DNA of 64,000 nucleotides from Lineus longissimus (taxonomy: Eukaryota; Nemertea; Pilidiophora; Heteronemertea; Lineidae): NCBI RefSeq assembly GCF_910592395.1, contig NC_088308.1:7517001-7581000 (forward strand), read 5' to 3'. Positions within the stretch are counted from its first letter, which is position 1, and the number at the start of each line of letters is the position of its first letter. This document shows positions 50,601-57,575 of the stretch, in pieces. The notes beneath the pieces were generated by a model, which worked only from the letters and a program-made list of their open reading frames with translations, had not been told where the DNA came from and ran no database searches. The translations under genes were made by a program, and so were the position numbers.

Positions 50601-50740
50601 TTTTAATTTTAATATGTGACTAAATTGTTTATCTTTTCAGTGCTATGCACGTGATCAAAGGCGCTGGCGCTAATTTGCGATTTCTGGTGGCCAAAAGTGA
50701 TATTGCAACGGCAGTCAAGTTATCCGCATCCAGTTGCTAG
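11339..50740 (+). CDS. RADIL: Radil-like Rap/Ras effector with an extra Afadin-type RA domain (13 coding exons, 1868 aa)
   Basis: Thirteen exons joined by GT-AG introns with matching phases give 5607 nt, exactly 1868 codons plus TAG. Exons: 11339-11623, 17843-18038, 40072-41894, 42154-42191, 43222-43471, 44853-45087, 45533-45705, 46077-46281, 46675-46764, 47713-49662, 49780-49901, 50163-50302, 50641-50740. Domains: RA1 about 86-193 (VFQITV, GVLRFYLES, RFVLRL), RA2 about 331-438 (LLKIFGDTICPGAHYKSVL), FHA about 533-641, DIL about 708-1045 (AYLFFF-like YLFFFVN, LLATPR), disordered linker 1099-1748 with proline-rich SH3-ligand-like motifs, PDZ about 1769-1855 (GIGLGLIDG, GRLRLGDRILAVNG, RFLVAKSD). 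The family binds GTP-loaded Rap1/Ras through RA domains and controls integrin and adhesion signalling at membrane and microtubules. The PDZ and RA2-FHA-DIL core are Radil-like, while RA1 resembles Afadin RA1. Vertebrate RADIL is about 1075 aa with one RA, so this protein is much longer. The start has A at -3 and G at +4. Two Kv genes lie antisense in intron 2. Confidence 0.93.
11624..17842 (+). other. Radil-like intron 1 (6.2 kb)
   Basis: Starts GTAAGTG and ends TTTTTAG. It contains CT microsatellites near 13142-13180 and 13392-13416 and otherwise no recognisable gene. A 140-codon open frame at 12646-13068 shows no known domain and is probably chance. Confidence 0.7.
13142..13416. repeat. CT-rich microsatellites
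   Basis: Pure (CT)n run at about 13142-13165 followed by a duplicated GGGCTCTCTCT motif, and a second shorter (CT)n-GT tract at 13392-13416. Simple sequence inside intron 1. Confidence 0.85.
17843..18038 (+). CDS. RADIL: Radil-like exon 2 (residues 96-160, RA1 core)
   Basis: Acceptor TCTTTTTAG at 17842, donor GTAGGG at 18039, phase 0 in and phase 1 out. It encodes the middle of RA1 (GVLRFYLES, VKALRIRGTDTVEDII, LVEKFYMTPE, KRLYQVISG). The order matches the first RA domain of Afadin/Canoe. The domain continues directly into exon 3 (LLEPTDRPLEVAL, RFVLRL), which shows that the 22-kb intron is correctly bridged. Confidence 0.9.
18039..19956 (+). other. Proximal part of Radil-like intron 2
   Basis: AT-rich intronic sequence downstream of the first nested channel gene, with no coding or RNA gene recognised. 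Confidence 0.55.
19957..21660 (-). CDS. Voltage-gated potassium channel subunit, copy 1 (nested, antisense)
   Basis: Two exons on the minus strand: 21660-21094 (T1 domain) and 20796-19957, joined AAG|TGT in phase 0 across a 297-bp intron; 468 aa from the ATG at 21660. T1/K_tetra spans about 38-130 with the zinc motif HX5CX20CC (H102, C108, C129, C130) found in non-Shaker Kv families; the MEFWNI...PCC stretch is closest to Shaw/Kv3. Six membrane segments: S1 about 192-212, glycosylation sequon N221, S2 252-276 (D268 replaces the usual Glu), S3 285-308 (E290), S4 320-345, S5 360-382, pore with T405-VGYG-D410, S6 with SIP in place of PVP at 436-438. Family role: plasma-membrane K+ channel forming tetramers. 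S4 is depleted: R1, R2, R4 and R6 positions are V, G, L and N; only R332 and R338 remain. It may be weakly voltage-sensitive or a modulatory subunit. A further 5' exon may exist (see 23051). Confidence 0.92.
21661..23050 (-). other. Putative first intron of channel copy 1, with a 15-bp-arm hairpin
   Basis: About 1.4 kb between the candidate 5' exon and the T1 exon, whereas copy 2 has only 88 bp. It contains an inverted repeat with perfect 15-bp arms at 22359-22373 and 22410-22424 (GAGGAAATCAGGGGT and complement) separated by 36 bp, which may mark an inserted element. No gene is recognised. Confidence 0.5.
23051..23068 (-). CDS. Candidate 5' coding exon of channel copy 1 (MDNHIE)
   Basis: On the minus strand an ATG opens six codons (MDNHIE) that end in GAG followed by the strong donor GTAAGT. 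Copy 2 has the equivalent MENSVE-GTAAGT at 30224-30207, and the flanks align between copies. Splicing to AAG|TTC at 21651 would be in frame and would give 471 aa. The copy 1 acceptor lacks a clear pyrimidine tract, so translation may instead begin at 21660. Confidence 0.5.
23069..24380 (-). repeat. 5' flank of channel copy 1, duplicated at 30225-31600
   Basis: Diverged but collinear with sequence upstream of copy 2: for example AGATGTGG with flanking words at 23440 and 30550, a CCCGATGGCAA / CCCCGACGGCAA pair near 23518 and 30622, and GCTAACTATCAG at 24062 and 31256. The tandem duplication therefore included the promoter region. No other gene is seen here. Confidence 0.65.
24381..26027. repeat. 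Interspersed repeat with about four tandem 302-bp units
   Basis: Begins near an AGAGGCCCAAGGGCCT palindrome and ends with a GACGACGGACGACGGAC stretch, a CCCCTACGGTGAGCC block and an A run. Inside, a unit of about 302 bp repeats nearly four times, marked by TTTCAAGTTCATAGC, AAGAAACGTGCCATAG and GGCCCCCTGGTGGCC. The GGTGG-CCCCC cores are at 24915-24930, 25218-25234, 25520-25536 and 25822-25838. It shows no protein-coding content and looks like a non-autonomous element. Comparable GACGGAC-ending repeats are common in marine invertebrate genomes (from general knowledge, not searched). Confidence 0.85.
26028..27544. other. Intron 2 spacer with palindromic insertion
   Basis: Intronic sequence with no gene recognised apart from the palindrome at 26430-26479 listed separately. 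Confidence 0.5.
26430..26479. repeat. 32-bp perfect palindrome flanked by 9-bp direct repeats
   Basis: 26438-26471 is a perfect, loop-free palindrome (arms ATGGAGGTATAAATAA and its complement). It is bracketed by GATGGGATC at 26430-26438 and again at 26471-26479. The arrangement is that of a tiny foldback insertion with a target-site duplication. Confidence 0.85.
27545..27945. repeat. Second interspersed element ending in a hairpin
   Basis: Carries a CGCCCCCTGGGGAGC word at 27724, related to the core of the 302-bp repeat, then GGAAGGACGGACACC and a terminal stem-loop at 27905-27934 (TAGCTC and CTGAC paired with GTCAG and GAGCTA) followed by AAAAA. This makes it a relative of the 24.4-26 kb element. 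The left boundary is uncertain. Confidence 0.55.
28312..30037 (-). CDS. Voltage-gated potassium channel subunit, copy 2 (nested, antisense)
   Basis: Tandem paralogue of the gene at 19957-21660, same strand and exon plan: T1 exon 30037-29576 and membrane exon 29160-28312, joined AAG|TGT in phase 0 across a 415-bp intron. From the ATG at 30037 it gives 436 aa. The T1 zinc motif HX5CX20CC, six membrane segments, an NWT sequon in the S1-S2 loop and the TVGYGD filter are all intact. S4 has the same charge loss as copy 1 (GMLRPLLLIRLSN), and S6 has SIP instead of PVP. The tail differs (ends AELESDKKN). Oddity: the N-terminal extension present in copy 1 is interrupted here by an in-frame TAG at 30064-30062, so initiation must be at 30037, directly before T1, or the gene is compromised. 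High similarity outside this point argues for retained function. Confidence 0.88.
30207..30224 (-). CDS. Candidate 5' coding exon of channel copy 2 (MENSVE), followed by an in-frame stop
   Basis: ATG plus five codons and the donor GTAAGT match copy 1. An 88-bp intron with a good pyrimidine tract ends at AAG|CTT (exon resuming at 30118). The spliced frame then reads about 18 codons before TAG at 30064-30062. As written this would be a short upstream frame rather than the channel N-terminus. Confidence 0.45.
30225..35091. other. Intron 2: duplicated 5' flank, then unremarkable sequence
   Basis: 30225-31600 is the diverged copy of the copy 1 upstream flank. From about 31.6 to 35.0 kb I see no coding exon, RNA gene or clear repeat. 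Confidence 0.5.
35092..35995 (+). repeat. 17-copy minisatellite, 53/54-bp unit with embedded splice-like sites
   Basis: GTGAGT or close variants recur at 35116, 35170, 35224, 35278, 35331, 35384 and onward to 35968: seventeen units, mostly 53 or 54 bp (one of 51). Two sub-types alternate, with TAAACGG or with CTGCGCT/TTTCGTT after the TTTTCAG. In every unit a donor-like GTGAGT is followed about 17 bp later by an acceptor-like CGTTTTCAG. The array lies in Radil intron 2 on the sense strand. Confidence 0.96.
35996..40071 (+). other. Distal part of Radil-like intron 2
   Basis: No gene recognised. It includes a 13-G run at 36568-36580, a perfect 34-bp tandem duplication at 37167-37234, and a possible SINE head near 38548-38610 (TGGCACTGTGGTTGAACGC, A-box-like). 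The acceptor TTTCTTTGCAG closes the intron. Confidence 0.55.
37167..37234. repeat. 34-bp perfect tandem duplication
   Basis: The block beginning ACAAAGTCTGACCATGCGTG occurs twice in a row, 34 bp apart, without visible differences. A recent slippage event inside intron 2. Confidence 0.9.
40072..41894 (+). CDS. RADIL: Radil-like exon 3 (residues 161-768: end of RA1, RA2, FHA, start of DIL)
   Basis: Acceptor TTTGCAG, donor GTAAGT, phase 1 in and phase 0 out. It encodes the last strands of RA1, a basic linker rich in serine (residues about 270-315), RA2 about 331-438 (FGDTICPGAHYKSVL, YVLCDVIG, RRFEL), the FHA-like domain about 533-641 (ITLIGSGS, LSAPDI, LHPGDIITLG, FLFKDP) and the first DIL helices. 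A very large exon in an otherwise small-exon gene. Confidence 0.95.
42154..42191 (+). CDS. RADIL: Radil-like exon 4 (38-bp micro-exon)
   Basis: Encodes AKAKLVSDKQPN plus two bases, between acceptor TTACAG and donor GTTAGT. Phase 0 in, phase 2 out. Without it exons 3 and 5 cannot be joined in frame. It falls in a charged helix inside the DIL region. Confidence 0.8.
43222..43471 (+). CDS. RADIL: Radil-like exon 5 (DIL domain)
   Basis: Acceptor ATTTCAG, donor GTGGGT after AAG. It encodes HVDKSTYIYDVLDDLEPVIV, then VWLNNSVEFYQFLQ and YGFQQTVYYITK, which are classic DIL-domain helices (WLSNSIE-like and QQ-YY motifs). Confidence 0.92.
44853..45087 (+). CDS. RADIL: Radil-like exon 6 (DIL domain)
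   Basis: Acceptor ACTGCAG, donor GTGAGT, phase 0 in and 1 out. It encodes LSLPAVLECNPF and LLE-type helices, ending in LFSYLFFFVNTSLFNSLMEK, the signature hydrophobic DIL helix. Confidence 0.93.
45533..45705 (+). CDS. RADIL: Radil-like exon 7 (DIL domain)
   Basis: Acceptor TATCACAG, donor GTGGGT. It encodes YYKWSKGVQIRGNMDAI and ends SLANLLATPRVQLQQ, matching the conserved LLATPR-Q-LIQ segment of dilute domains. Confidence 0.93.
46077..46281 (+). CDS. RADIL: Radil-like exon 8 (end of DIL domain)
   Basis: No internal ATG start, so it is found only by splicing: acceptor GATTACAG, donor GTAAGA. It encodes FPSLNKAQLHKVLSEYKL (the DIL C-terminal helix) followed by a GWFPPPED tract and LPESFNNHPPLHIPSEG. 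Confidence 0.92.
46675..46764 (+). CDS. RADIL: Radil-like exon 9
   Basis: Acceptor CTACTCCAG, donor GTAAGC, phase 1 in and out. It encodes GFKMDLHGEIEDQSFHDIIH and a short helix. The GF-x-x-DL pattern after the LPS turn is shared with Radil. Confidence 0.88.
46765..47712 (+). other. Radil-like intron 9
   Basis: 948 bp without supported coding sequence. An 86-codon open frame from 47318 has no splice or domain support. Confidence 0.6.
47713..49662 (+). CDS. RADIL: Radil-like exon 10 (650-residue disordered linker, residues 1099-1748)
   Basis: A single 1950-bp exon, acceptor GTTGCAG, donor GTAAGT. The product is low-complexity, charged and rich in Ser, Pro, Arg and Glu, so very likely disordered. 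Proline motifs resembling SH3 or profilin/EVH1 ligands sit at about 1315-1325 (PPPPPIIPPKP), 1531-1539 (PPKIPPKDP) and 1558-1566 (PPALPPRTN). Vertebrate RADIL also has a proline-rich region between DIL and PDZ, but much shorter. Confidence 0.9.
49780..49901 (+). CDS. RADIL: Radil-like exon 11 (start of PDZ)
   Basis: Acceptor GTTTCAG, donor GTAAGT. It encodes an acidic lead-in and FVVDLERGDRGIGLGLIDGL, the first PDZ strand and the GLGF-type carboxylate-binding loop in its Radil form. Confidence 0.93.
50163..50302 (+). CDS. RADIL: Radil-like exon 12 (PDZ core)
   Basis: Acceptor TGTTCCAG, donor GTAACA, phase 0 in and 2 out. It encodes AGIYVRTIVPNGNAEKDGRL and RLGDRILAVNGTSVVG, canonical PDZ strands and the GDRIL-x-VNG turn. 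Confidence 0.95.
50641..50740 (+). CDS. RADIL: Radil-like exon 13 (end of PDZ, stop)
   Basis: Acceptor TTTTCAG. It encodes AMHVIKGAGANLRFLVAKSD and a short tail ending SASSC, then TAG at 50738-50740. The RFLVAKSD ending is a Radil hallmark. Confidence 0.93.
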
Positions 50741-51239
50741 GATACGATGGGATGGACTGTCTAGCGGGTCCTGTGGACATGATGGATGGTCCTGTACAAT
50801 GGAGATAGCTTACAAACACGAATATATTTCATCTATGGCCTGTTATTCGAACTTAACGACTGAACCAAGAAGTTTATGTCATAATTCGTGTTGTTTTTGA
50901 ATGTCACGATCGGGGGCGTGGTCTGGTCGAAAACTCGCATTTGTTTGAGTTAATTTTTTCGGGTATACTGTGTACACTCAATTGATGTTGATTTGTTTCG
51001 CTTTCGATATCATATCAGAAGGTGGTGTTACGTCATCGCCGTCTGACTGGAATTGAAAACATGTTAAAAATAGTAAACAATTTATTTTGGTTTGTAAATA
51101 AGGAGGACAAATTTTGGCGGAGAGCGTTATATTATTCAGTGAAATAAGTAGAGGAAGAGTATTTATCTGTCGGGTTATATTTCGGAAACCTCTCATTCCA
51201 CGAACACTAAATTACCAATTGGGACCATATAGTATTGGC

Positions 51240-51470
51240 CGGGTCTATTTGGCAAGCCGCTCGCCGAACAGGCATCTTTTTTTGTCCTGTTTGGAGAGCC
51301 GCTTGCCAAACAGCACTAAAAAGCCACCCTGTTCGGCCAGCCGAGCTTGCCAAACGGGTAAAAAATCTACCCTGTTTGGCGAGCTGGAAACTTTACTTTA
51401 ATATTAATGAGTTCGGCTCTCCATTCAGGACAAGAAAAAGTCGCTGTTTGGTAAGCCGGTGTAATGTTTT
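51240..51470. repeat. Cluster of CTGTTTGGC / GCCAAACAG inverted motifs
   Basis: Within about 230 bp, CTGTTTGG, GCCAAACAG, CTGTTCGGC, GCCAAACGGG and GTTTGGCGAGC alternate in both orientations around GCAAGC/GCTTGC words. At least one perfect 8-bp stem (CTGTTTGG with CCAAACAG, around 51288-51317) is present. Confidence 0.7.
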
Positions 51471-52429
51471 TGAGTGTTTCTGTTTTTGAGTGTTTCCCCT
51501 CATTGTTTGGGAACGCTCAAAAATAGATTGACAAGTTTTTCTGTGTATCCCCCCTATTGAAAAGTCGTGGTCTCTCTAGCTGCCTATTGTTTGGAAACAC
51601 TGACACATGGGGAACAACCACAGATGTTACACCGGGCTTGCCAAGTAGTCACTTCCTATAGGTATTAGCAGCAAATTTGGAATCGGGATGTTGTTTTTCT
51701 TTTCCCGATTGTTACTGAGCCGTTTATTTACTGCTATCTGTATGTCCAAAGGATAGGATCGACAAGAAGACACGGCAAAGGCTATGGATGCGAAATCAGA
51801 CATGTCAAGTAGCTTTTGTCGGGTGCATGTACATGCTGATATTTGCTACAATATATGAATGCATTAGAATTCAGGATTTTCTCGATGAACAGGCATCTTT
51901 GTTTTTTATTTTCTTTATTACGGGTATGACAGTTATGTAGCTTCTTTTACAAAGAAAAATGTATTAAATAGAAATTTTCGAATCTCAAGGCTGAAATATG
52001 AATTCAGCAGTTTCATATGTTGGTTTTCATTATTTACGCTGTGCTGTTGCTTCTTGTATTTCGTTTCGTTTTGTCAAAGTGGCTCACCATTGTTGTGAGT
52101 CTGGTAACTTAAAATCGTGTCCATTTGTTAGTTTGGTAAAAATAGGCCTATGCTTTAATGGCACACTTGTTGTGACTGAGGCTTCGTTGTAATCCGTTGA
52201 CAGAATCAGTTCTTGCTGCGACGGGGAATAATATCAGTATGCATACAGTTTATTTACGGAGAATGTTGGAAATCGGCGATGGCACGTCCTTGCGATGAAA
52301 AATCGCAAATCTGCAATGTGCTATAAAACCTTGATAAATCGCGTAGTGCGTGTTGGGAACCGACAAGTTACGCTATAAAAATTCACATTATAAAAAAAGA
52401 ACATATTTAATATTCACAATCAGCCCATT

Positions 52430-52468
52430 ATTTATTTATGTAAATAAATGATATTATGACATAATATC
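52430..52468. repeat. Two adjacent AT-rich palindromes around AATAAA
   Basis: ATTTATTTA-TG-TAAATAAAT occupies 52430-52449 and GATATTATG-A-CATAATATC occupies 52450-52468. They abut without a gap, and AATAAA at 52443-52448 lies in the first one. Confidence 0.85.
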
Positions 52469-54286
52469 TGCTCTTTTTTGTTACTGAACATATTTTCTTA
52501 TGTACGTCTAGCTTGATGTCGGCCGGGGAATCTGTTAACCAACTTCCCTAGCCTCTGCTATACGCTTCCGGATTACCAAGTTGGCCTGCCCTGGGCTTCC
52601 TCAAGGAGAGTACTGGAAGTGCGTCACAGCGGTTTTTAAACAGCGATTCGTGAAAATTCGTCTATTAAGTTACGCGCTATGTGCTCTCTTTAAATGATGC
52701 CTTTGAAGAAGTCCAATCCAGCCACTTATTTTTATAACGTCATAGAGCTTAGGCCTCGTGAATACAAAGGAGTTCATCCAGAACAATATAGTGGTCAGGG
52801 CCTAGCCATTTAAGCCGCTATTGTACATTTTGCCGCTTATGTAATTGACGACTCTGTCAAAATGACGTTGATTAGTGAAAACAAGTCCAGAACAAGCTGA
52901 TAACAATGTCATGTGCAAGAACAGCATCACCTGTTGTTTGTCATCATGCTGATAGACAAATGATAGAGATACCAAAGACAGACCCAGCCTGACAACTGAA
53001 ACAACTCCTGTACCTCTAACACCGAAACCTTAAGCAGCTCATCCGAAGCGGAGCACTTCGGACATCAGGAGCTTACTGCCCTGGTAAACTTATATCTCAC
53101 AGTCCCCGTTAAGCAGGGACTGCCGGACCATTGAAACAACTAGAGTACGTCAAGTAGCTCGTGTACCCCCGGTGTAAAAGGAATGGACGTCCTAGGAATG
53201 CAGGACCCCATACAATAGCTGTGTATTGTCAACGAATGTGGTTAATGGTTTGGTAAGGGTTAGCTACATAAGCTTCAACAAAGGCGACTCTATTCGCTTT
53301 AACAAAAGGACCGGACTTAGATTCCGGAGGGACTTGCATTTCTTTTACACCGGGATGCCACTGCTGCAGCTCAAGACCCTTGGTTCCTTCAGAAGAGCTA
53401 TCTTCGTGCTACAAACGGTTGAGACCGTTTCAAGGTTGTGACTGTCCTCTTGTAGTGACTATCACATAAGCCTCCTTGTTGAGACAACTGAAGAGTTGTT
53501 CCGATTGTGACTGTCCGATGAGTCTCGATAGGAGACATGAAACAGACCTGTCAGAAGAGGCGCTTGGAAGGACTGGACTTGCTATGTGCACTCGAAGTAC
53601 GAGCTATAAATGTAGGTACCGCATGTACAGGACGAAGCTTGTGTACCTGGAATACTAGCAGCACCCCTCCGCAAATGGTAGATCGTCTATCTTGCTGAAC
53701 ACTTGAAGACAGGTCCATCCCGATCATTCCGATTGCGACAGACGTTTGAAACCGTCTCAAGGTTGTGACTGTACCCTTGTATTGAATATTATCAAGAACG
53801 CATTACTTCAAATCCTTGTTGAGGTGTGACCGTGTCCTTTGGTTGTGACCATCGCCTTAGAAGCGCTTGCAAGGATACTCAAAACAGGCCAACCCTGGTC
53901 ATTGAGACACAACTCAAGTAGCGTACCTAAATTACCAGGTACAAGGCGAAGCTTATGTGCCTGGGACAATTTTACGCAGGACCGTTCTGCATTTGGCGAA
54001 GTACCTAAAACAGGTCGCATGTCGCTCTGAGCTTGACAGGTTGAGACAGACTGGTTGTTCATTTCACCATTGTCTGCCTTTTGTAAAATCGGAGCATATC
54101 AATTTCTTCTATTATGTCCTGGTGTCATTTTAGGCTCATCTTCTGCGCGACATGCGACTCATTTTGTCGTGGTGGGTCACCTATTTGTTATTGTACACTT
54201 GAAGACAGGTCAAACCTGACCACTGATACTACTACATACATGAACCTGAAGAAAGTAACCAGTGTCACTCCGGGATGTACCCGACA

Positions 54287-54412
54287 TATTGGGTGATATG
54301 AATAAAGACTAGCAAATGCTTTTACTCCGGTTTTGTACAGAAAGGCCTTGTGTAAATGTACACGGAGATTTAGATAAAAGCATTTGCTAGTCTTTATTCA
54401 TATCACCCAATA
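54287..54412. repeat. Perfect 38-bp inverted repeat, 50-bp loop
   Basis: Arm 54287-54324 is the exact reverse complement of 54375-54412 (the inner ends read GCAAATGCTTTTA and TAAAAGCATTTGC). It lies inside the 53-58 kb repeat field, at a point where the field's usual phrases are interrupted, consistent with an inserted foldback. Confidence 0.92.
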
Positions 54413-56679
54413 GCACCTGGGACTATGCCAGGAACCTTCCTTCCTTCAGAACTAAATCAATATTTGTGGGACAGATGGTTGAGACCGTCCTAATGTTGTC
54501 TTGTACGGGCTATCACAAAAGACCCGGGCGTCCTTGTTGAGACAAATGAGGAGTTGTCTCGATTGTGGCTGTCCTATAATGTCTCGATAGGAAACATGAA
54601 ACAGATCTGCAAGGGATGCGCTTTGAAGGACTGTGCTTGCGGTTCACTCGGAGATAGACCAAACCTGCCCAACTGACGTCTCGGGTAGTCTGCCTGAATC
54701 ACTAGGTACCCCAAGAAGCTTATATATACCTAGTTCAATTGACCATTCTGCAAATGGTGGAGCGTCTATCTTGATGTACGCTTTGAGACAGGCCCGACTT
54801 GACCATCGAGGCAACTATGTTTACCTAAATTGAGTATATCTGGGACAACATCACAAGACACATTCTTCTTTTGGAAGAGAGTTATCTTCGTGGTGTTTCT
54901 TCAAGGTTGTGACAGACGATTGAAGCCAATATCACAACACCCGTTCGTCTTTTGGTGGATCGAGCTTTGTAATGTCTCCTCAAGATTGTGAAAGACGCCT
55001 GAGACCGTCACAGGGATGTGCGAACTGCGCAGGCCTTTCAGACAGGCCCAGCAGGACCTCTGAACAACTCTTACGAACACTTCAAGTAGTTTGTGTACCA
55101 CCGAGATGTCGCTGATGCAGCTGATGAAGCTTGGAAAATGCCAGGACCCTTCCTTCCTTCCTTCAGACCTAGATCAATCTTTGTGGGCCAGACGGTTGAG
55201 ACCGTCCTAAAGTTGTGACTGTCCTCTTGTAGTGACTATCACAAAAGACTCGGGCCTCCTTGTTGAGACAACTGAGGAGTTGTCTCGATTGTGACTGTCC
55301 TATGTATCTCGATAGGAAACATGGAACAGGCATGCAAGGGGAAGCGCTTGGAAGGACTGTGCTTGCAGTAAACTCAAAGACAGACCAAACCTCAAAGTCC
55401 CTCATGTACCTGGCGATTATTGTGGACCAGGGATAATATCAGCACCCTCTGTATTTGGTGAAGCACCTCTGTTATTGTACTCCTGAAGACAGATTCTACC
55501 TGACCGGTGTGCACCTCAATTAAGTAGCTCGTCGTTTAACTCTGGGATGTACCTTACATAGCCATTCATACCTCGGACAATATCACAAGACCCTTCCTTC
55601 TCTTGGTAAATCGAGCTTTGTGGCGTCTCCTCAAGATTGTGACAGACGCTTGAGACCGTCGTAAGCTTGTGGCTGTCCCCCAGTATTGGCTTTTGAAGAA
55701 TACCCTAGAGTCCTTCTGGATTAAAGTGAATAGTAGTCCCGGTTGTGACTCTCCTGTGATTGTGATCATAGTCACGAGTCCCGATTGAAGATATAAGACA
55801 GGACTGACAGGAGATGCGTTTGAAAGGACGGTGGTTAATACTATACGCTTGAAGACAGGCCCAACCTGTCTATTGAGAAAGCTCAAGTACGACAGCTAAA
55901 AGTACCTGACGTACCTCATGTACATGTACCTATGACAATATAAAGACCCTTTCTACCTTTGAATGAGCGTCTATCGTGCTGTAGACTCGAAGACCGGCTT
56001 ACCTAACCATTGAGACAACTACATGTATGTGCCTCAATTGAGTTGCTTGTGTAGCTCTGCAATCTAGCTATGTGGTGTCCCCTCAAGGCTGTGACATACG
56101 AGACTGTCTCATGTTTATAACTGTCCCACGGTAGTGTTTATTACATTATAGCCTGGACTCGTTGTCGAGATAGAGGATGAATTCCCTAAGGTTTTGACCA
56201 TAGCCTTATTTCACGAGTCTCGAGACACAAAACAGACCTGTAGAGAGAGGCGCTTGAAGGGACGTACACTTGAATACAAGCCCAACTTGACCACTGAGAC
56301 AACAATCTACCTCATTTAAGTAGCTCGTGTAACTCTATATGTACCTGACACCTCACTTTCCTGTGAAAATATCACTGGACTCCTTTGTGGACAAACGAAC
56401 TTCGTGTTTGTGACAGACGATGAGACCATACCGAGGTTGTGACTGTCCTCTGGTAGTGACTATTGTAGAAAAGTCCAGCCTCCCTTTGGGAGAATAATCC
56501 CGCTTTTGTCTTCTACGGTTGTGTGACAATCGCCTCAGTTAACGACTTTCGATTCGAAACCTTGAACACCCCGGCCAGGGTTGCAAGGACTTGCTTTCTG
56601 CACTGTACACTCGAAGACAGGCCAGCTGGCCTTTGAGACTGCTCAGTTAGCCTACCTAACTGCTCAGTTAGCCTACCTG

Positions 56680-56742
56680 ACAGAAGCTTCGCCGGGTGCA
56701 TGAGGTACGTGGTGTACCTCATGCACCCGGCGAAGCTTCTGT
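56680..56742. repeat. Perfect 29-bp inverted repeat, 5-nt loop
   Basis: Arm 56680-56708 pairs exactly with 56714-56742 around the loop GTGGT; the stem contains GAAGCTTCGCCGGGTGCATG. Immediately upstream, CTGCTCAGTTAGCCTACCT is present twice in tandem (about 56640-56680). Confidence 0.93.
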
Positions 56743-57110
56743 ACCTGCGACATCATGACCATTCTGCATTTGGTTGAGTTTCTATCTTACTGTATACTTG
56801 AAGACAGTCCCAACCTCACCATTGAGGCAACTAAATCATATGTACTTCACAGCTCATCATATCCCTGTCAATATCACAGGATCCTCTCTGCTTTTGTTAG
56901 AGCTGCTAACTTCGTGTTGTCTTCTGAAGATTGTAACAGACGATCGCGACCGTCCCAAGGTATTGAATGTCCCTGGTAGTGACTATTACATAAATAGCTC
57001 AGCCTCCATGTTGACATAGGTAAAGAATTGTCCCAATTGTGACTGCCTTGTGCTTGTAACCATTACGAGTCTCGAGACTTAAAAGACTAGGGACTGTGCT
57101 TACTTTCACT

Positions 57111-57575
57111 TGAAGACAAGCCCAACCTGGCCATTGATACAGTTGAAGTCCCCTATTGGGAGTACTATCTGAAGTAGCGTATGACCTGGGACAATATCAG
57201 CCCTCCTGCCTTTGGTAGACCATCATACAACACCTGCGAATATATCAGGACTCTTTCTTCCCTCGACAGAACATTCTTTGTGGTGTCTGTGACTGTCCCC
57301 TGGTAGTGATTATTACAGAATATCCTTGCTTTCTTGTTGACTTGAAGACAAGCCCAACCTGGCCATTGCGACAGTTGAAGTCCCCTATTGGGAGTACATG
57401 TACTATCTGAAGTAGCATATGGCCTGGGACAATATCAGCCTTCCTGCCTTTGGTAGACCATCATACAACACCTGCGACAATATCAGGACTCTTCCTTCCC
57501 TCGGCAGAACACTCTTTGTGGTGTCTGTGACTGTCCCCTGGTAGTGATTATTACAGAATATCCTTGCTTTCTTGT
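57111..57575. repeat. About 231-bp near-identical tandem duplication
   Basis: The block beginning CTTGAAGACAAGCCCAACCT at about 57111 repeats from about 57341 with only a few substitutions and a short ACATGT insertion. This is the youngest duplication within the 53-58 kb field. Confidence 0.9.

Larger units (their letters stand above)
50741..52975 (+). other. Radil-like 3' UTR / downstream region
   Basis: No further coding exon. Contains the GTTTGGC inverted-repeat cluster at 51240-51470 and twin palindromes at 52430-52468 with AATAAA at 52443-52448, a possible polyadenylation signal. The exact 3' end is not determinable. Confidence 0.55.
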
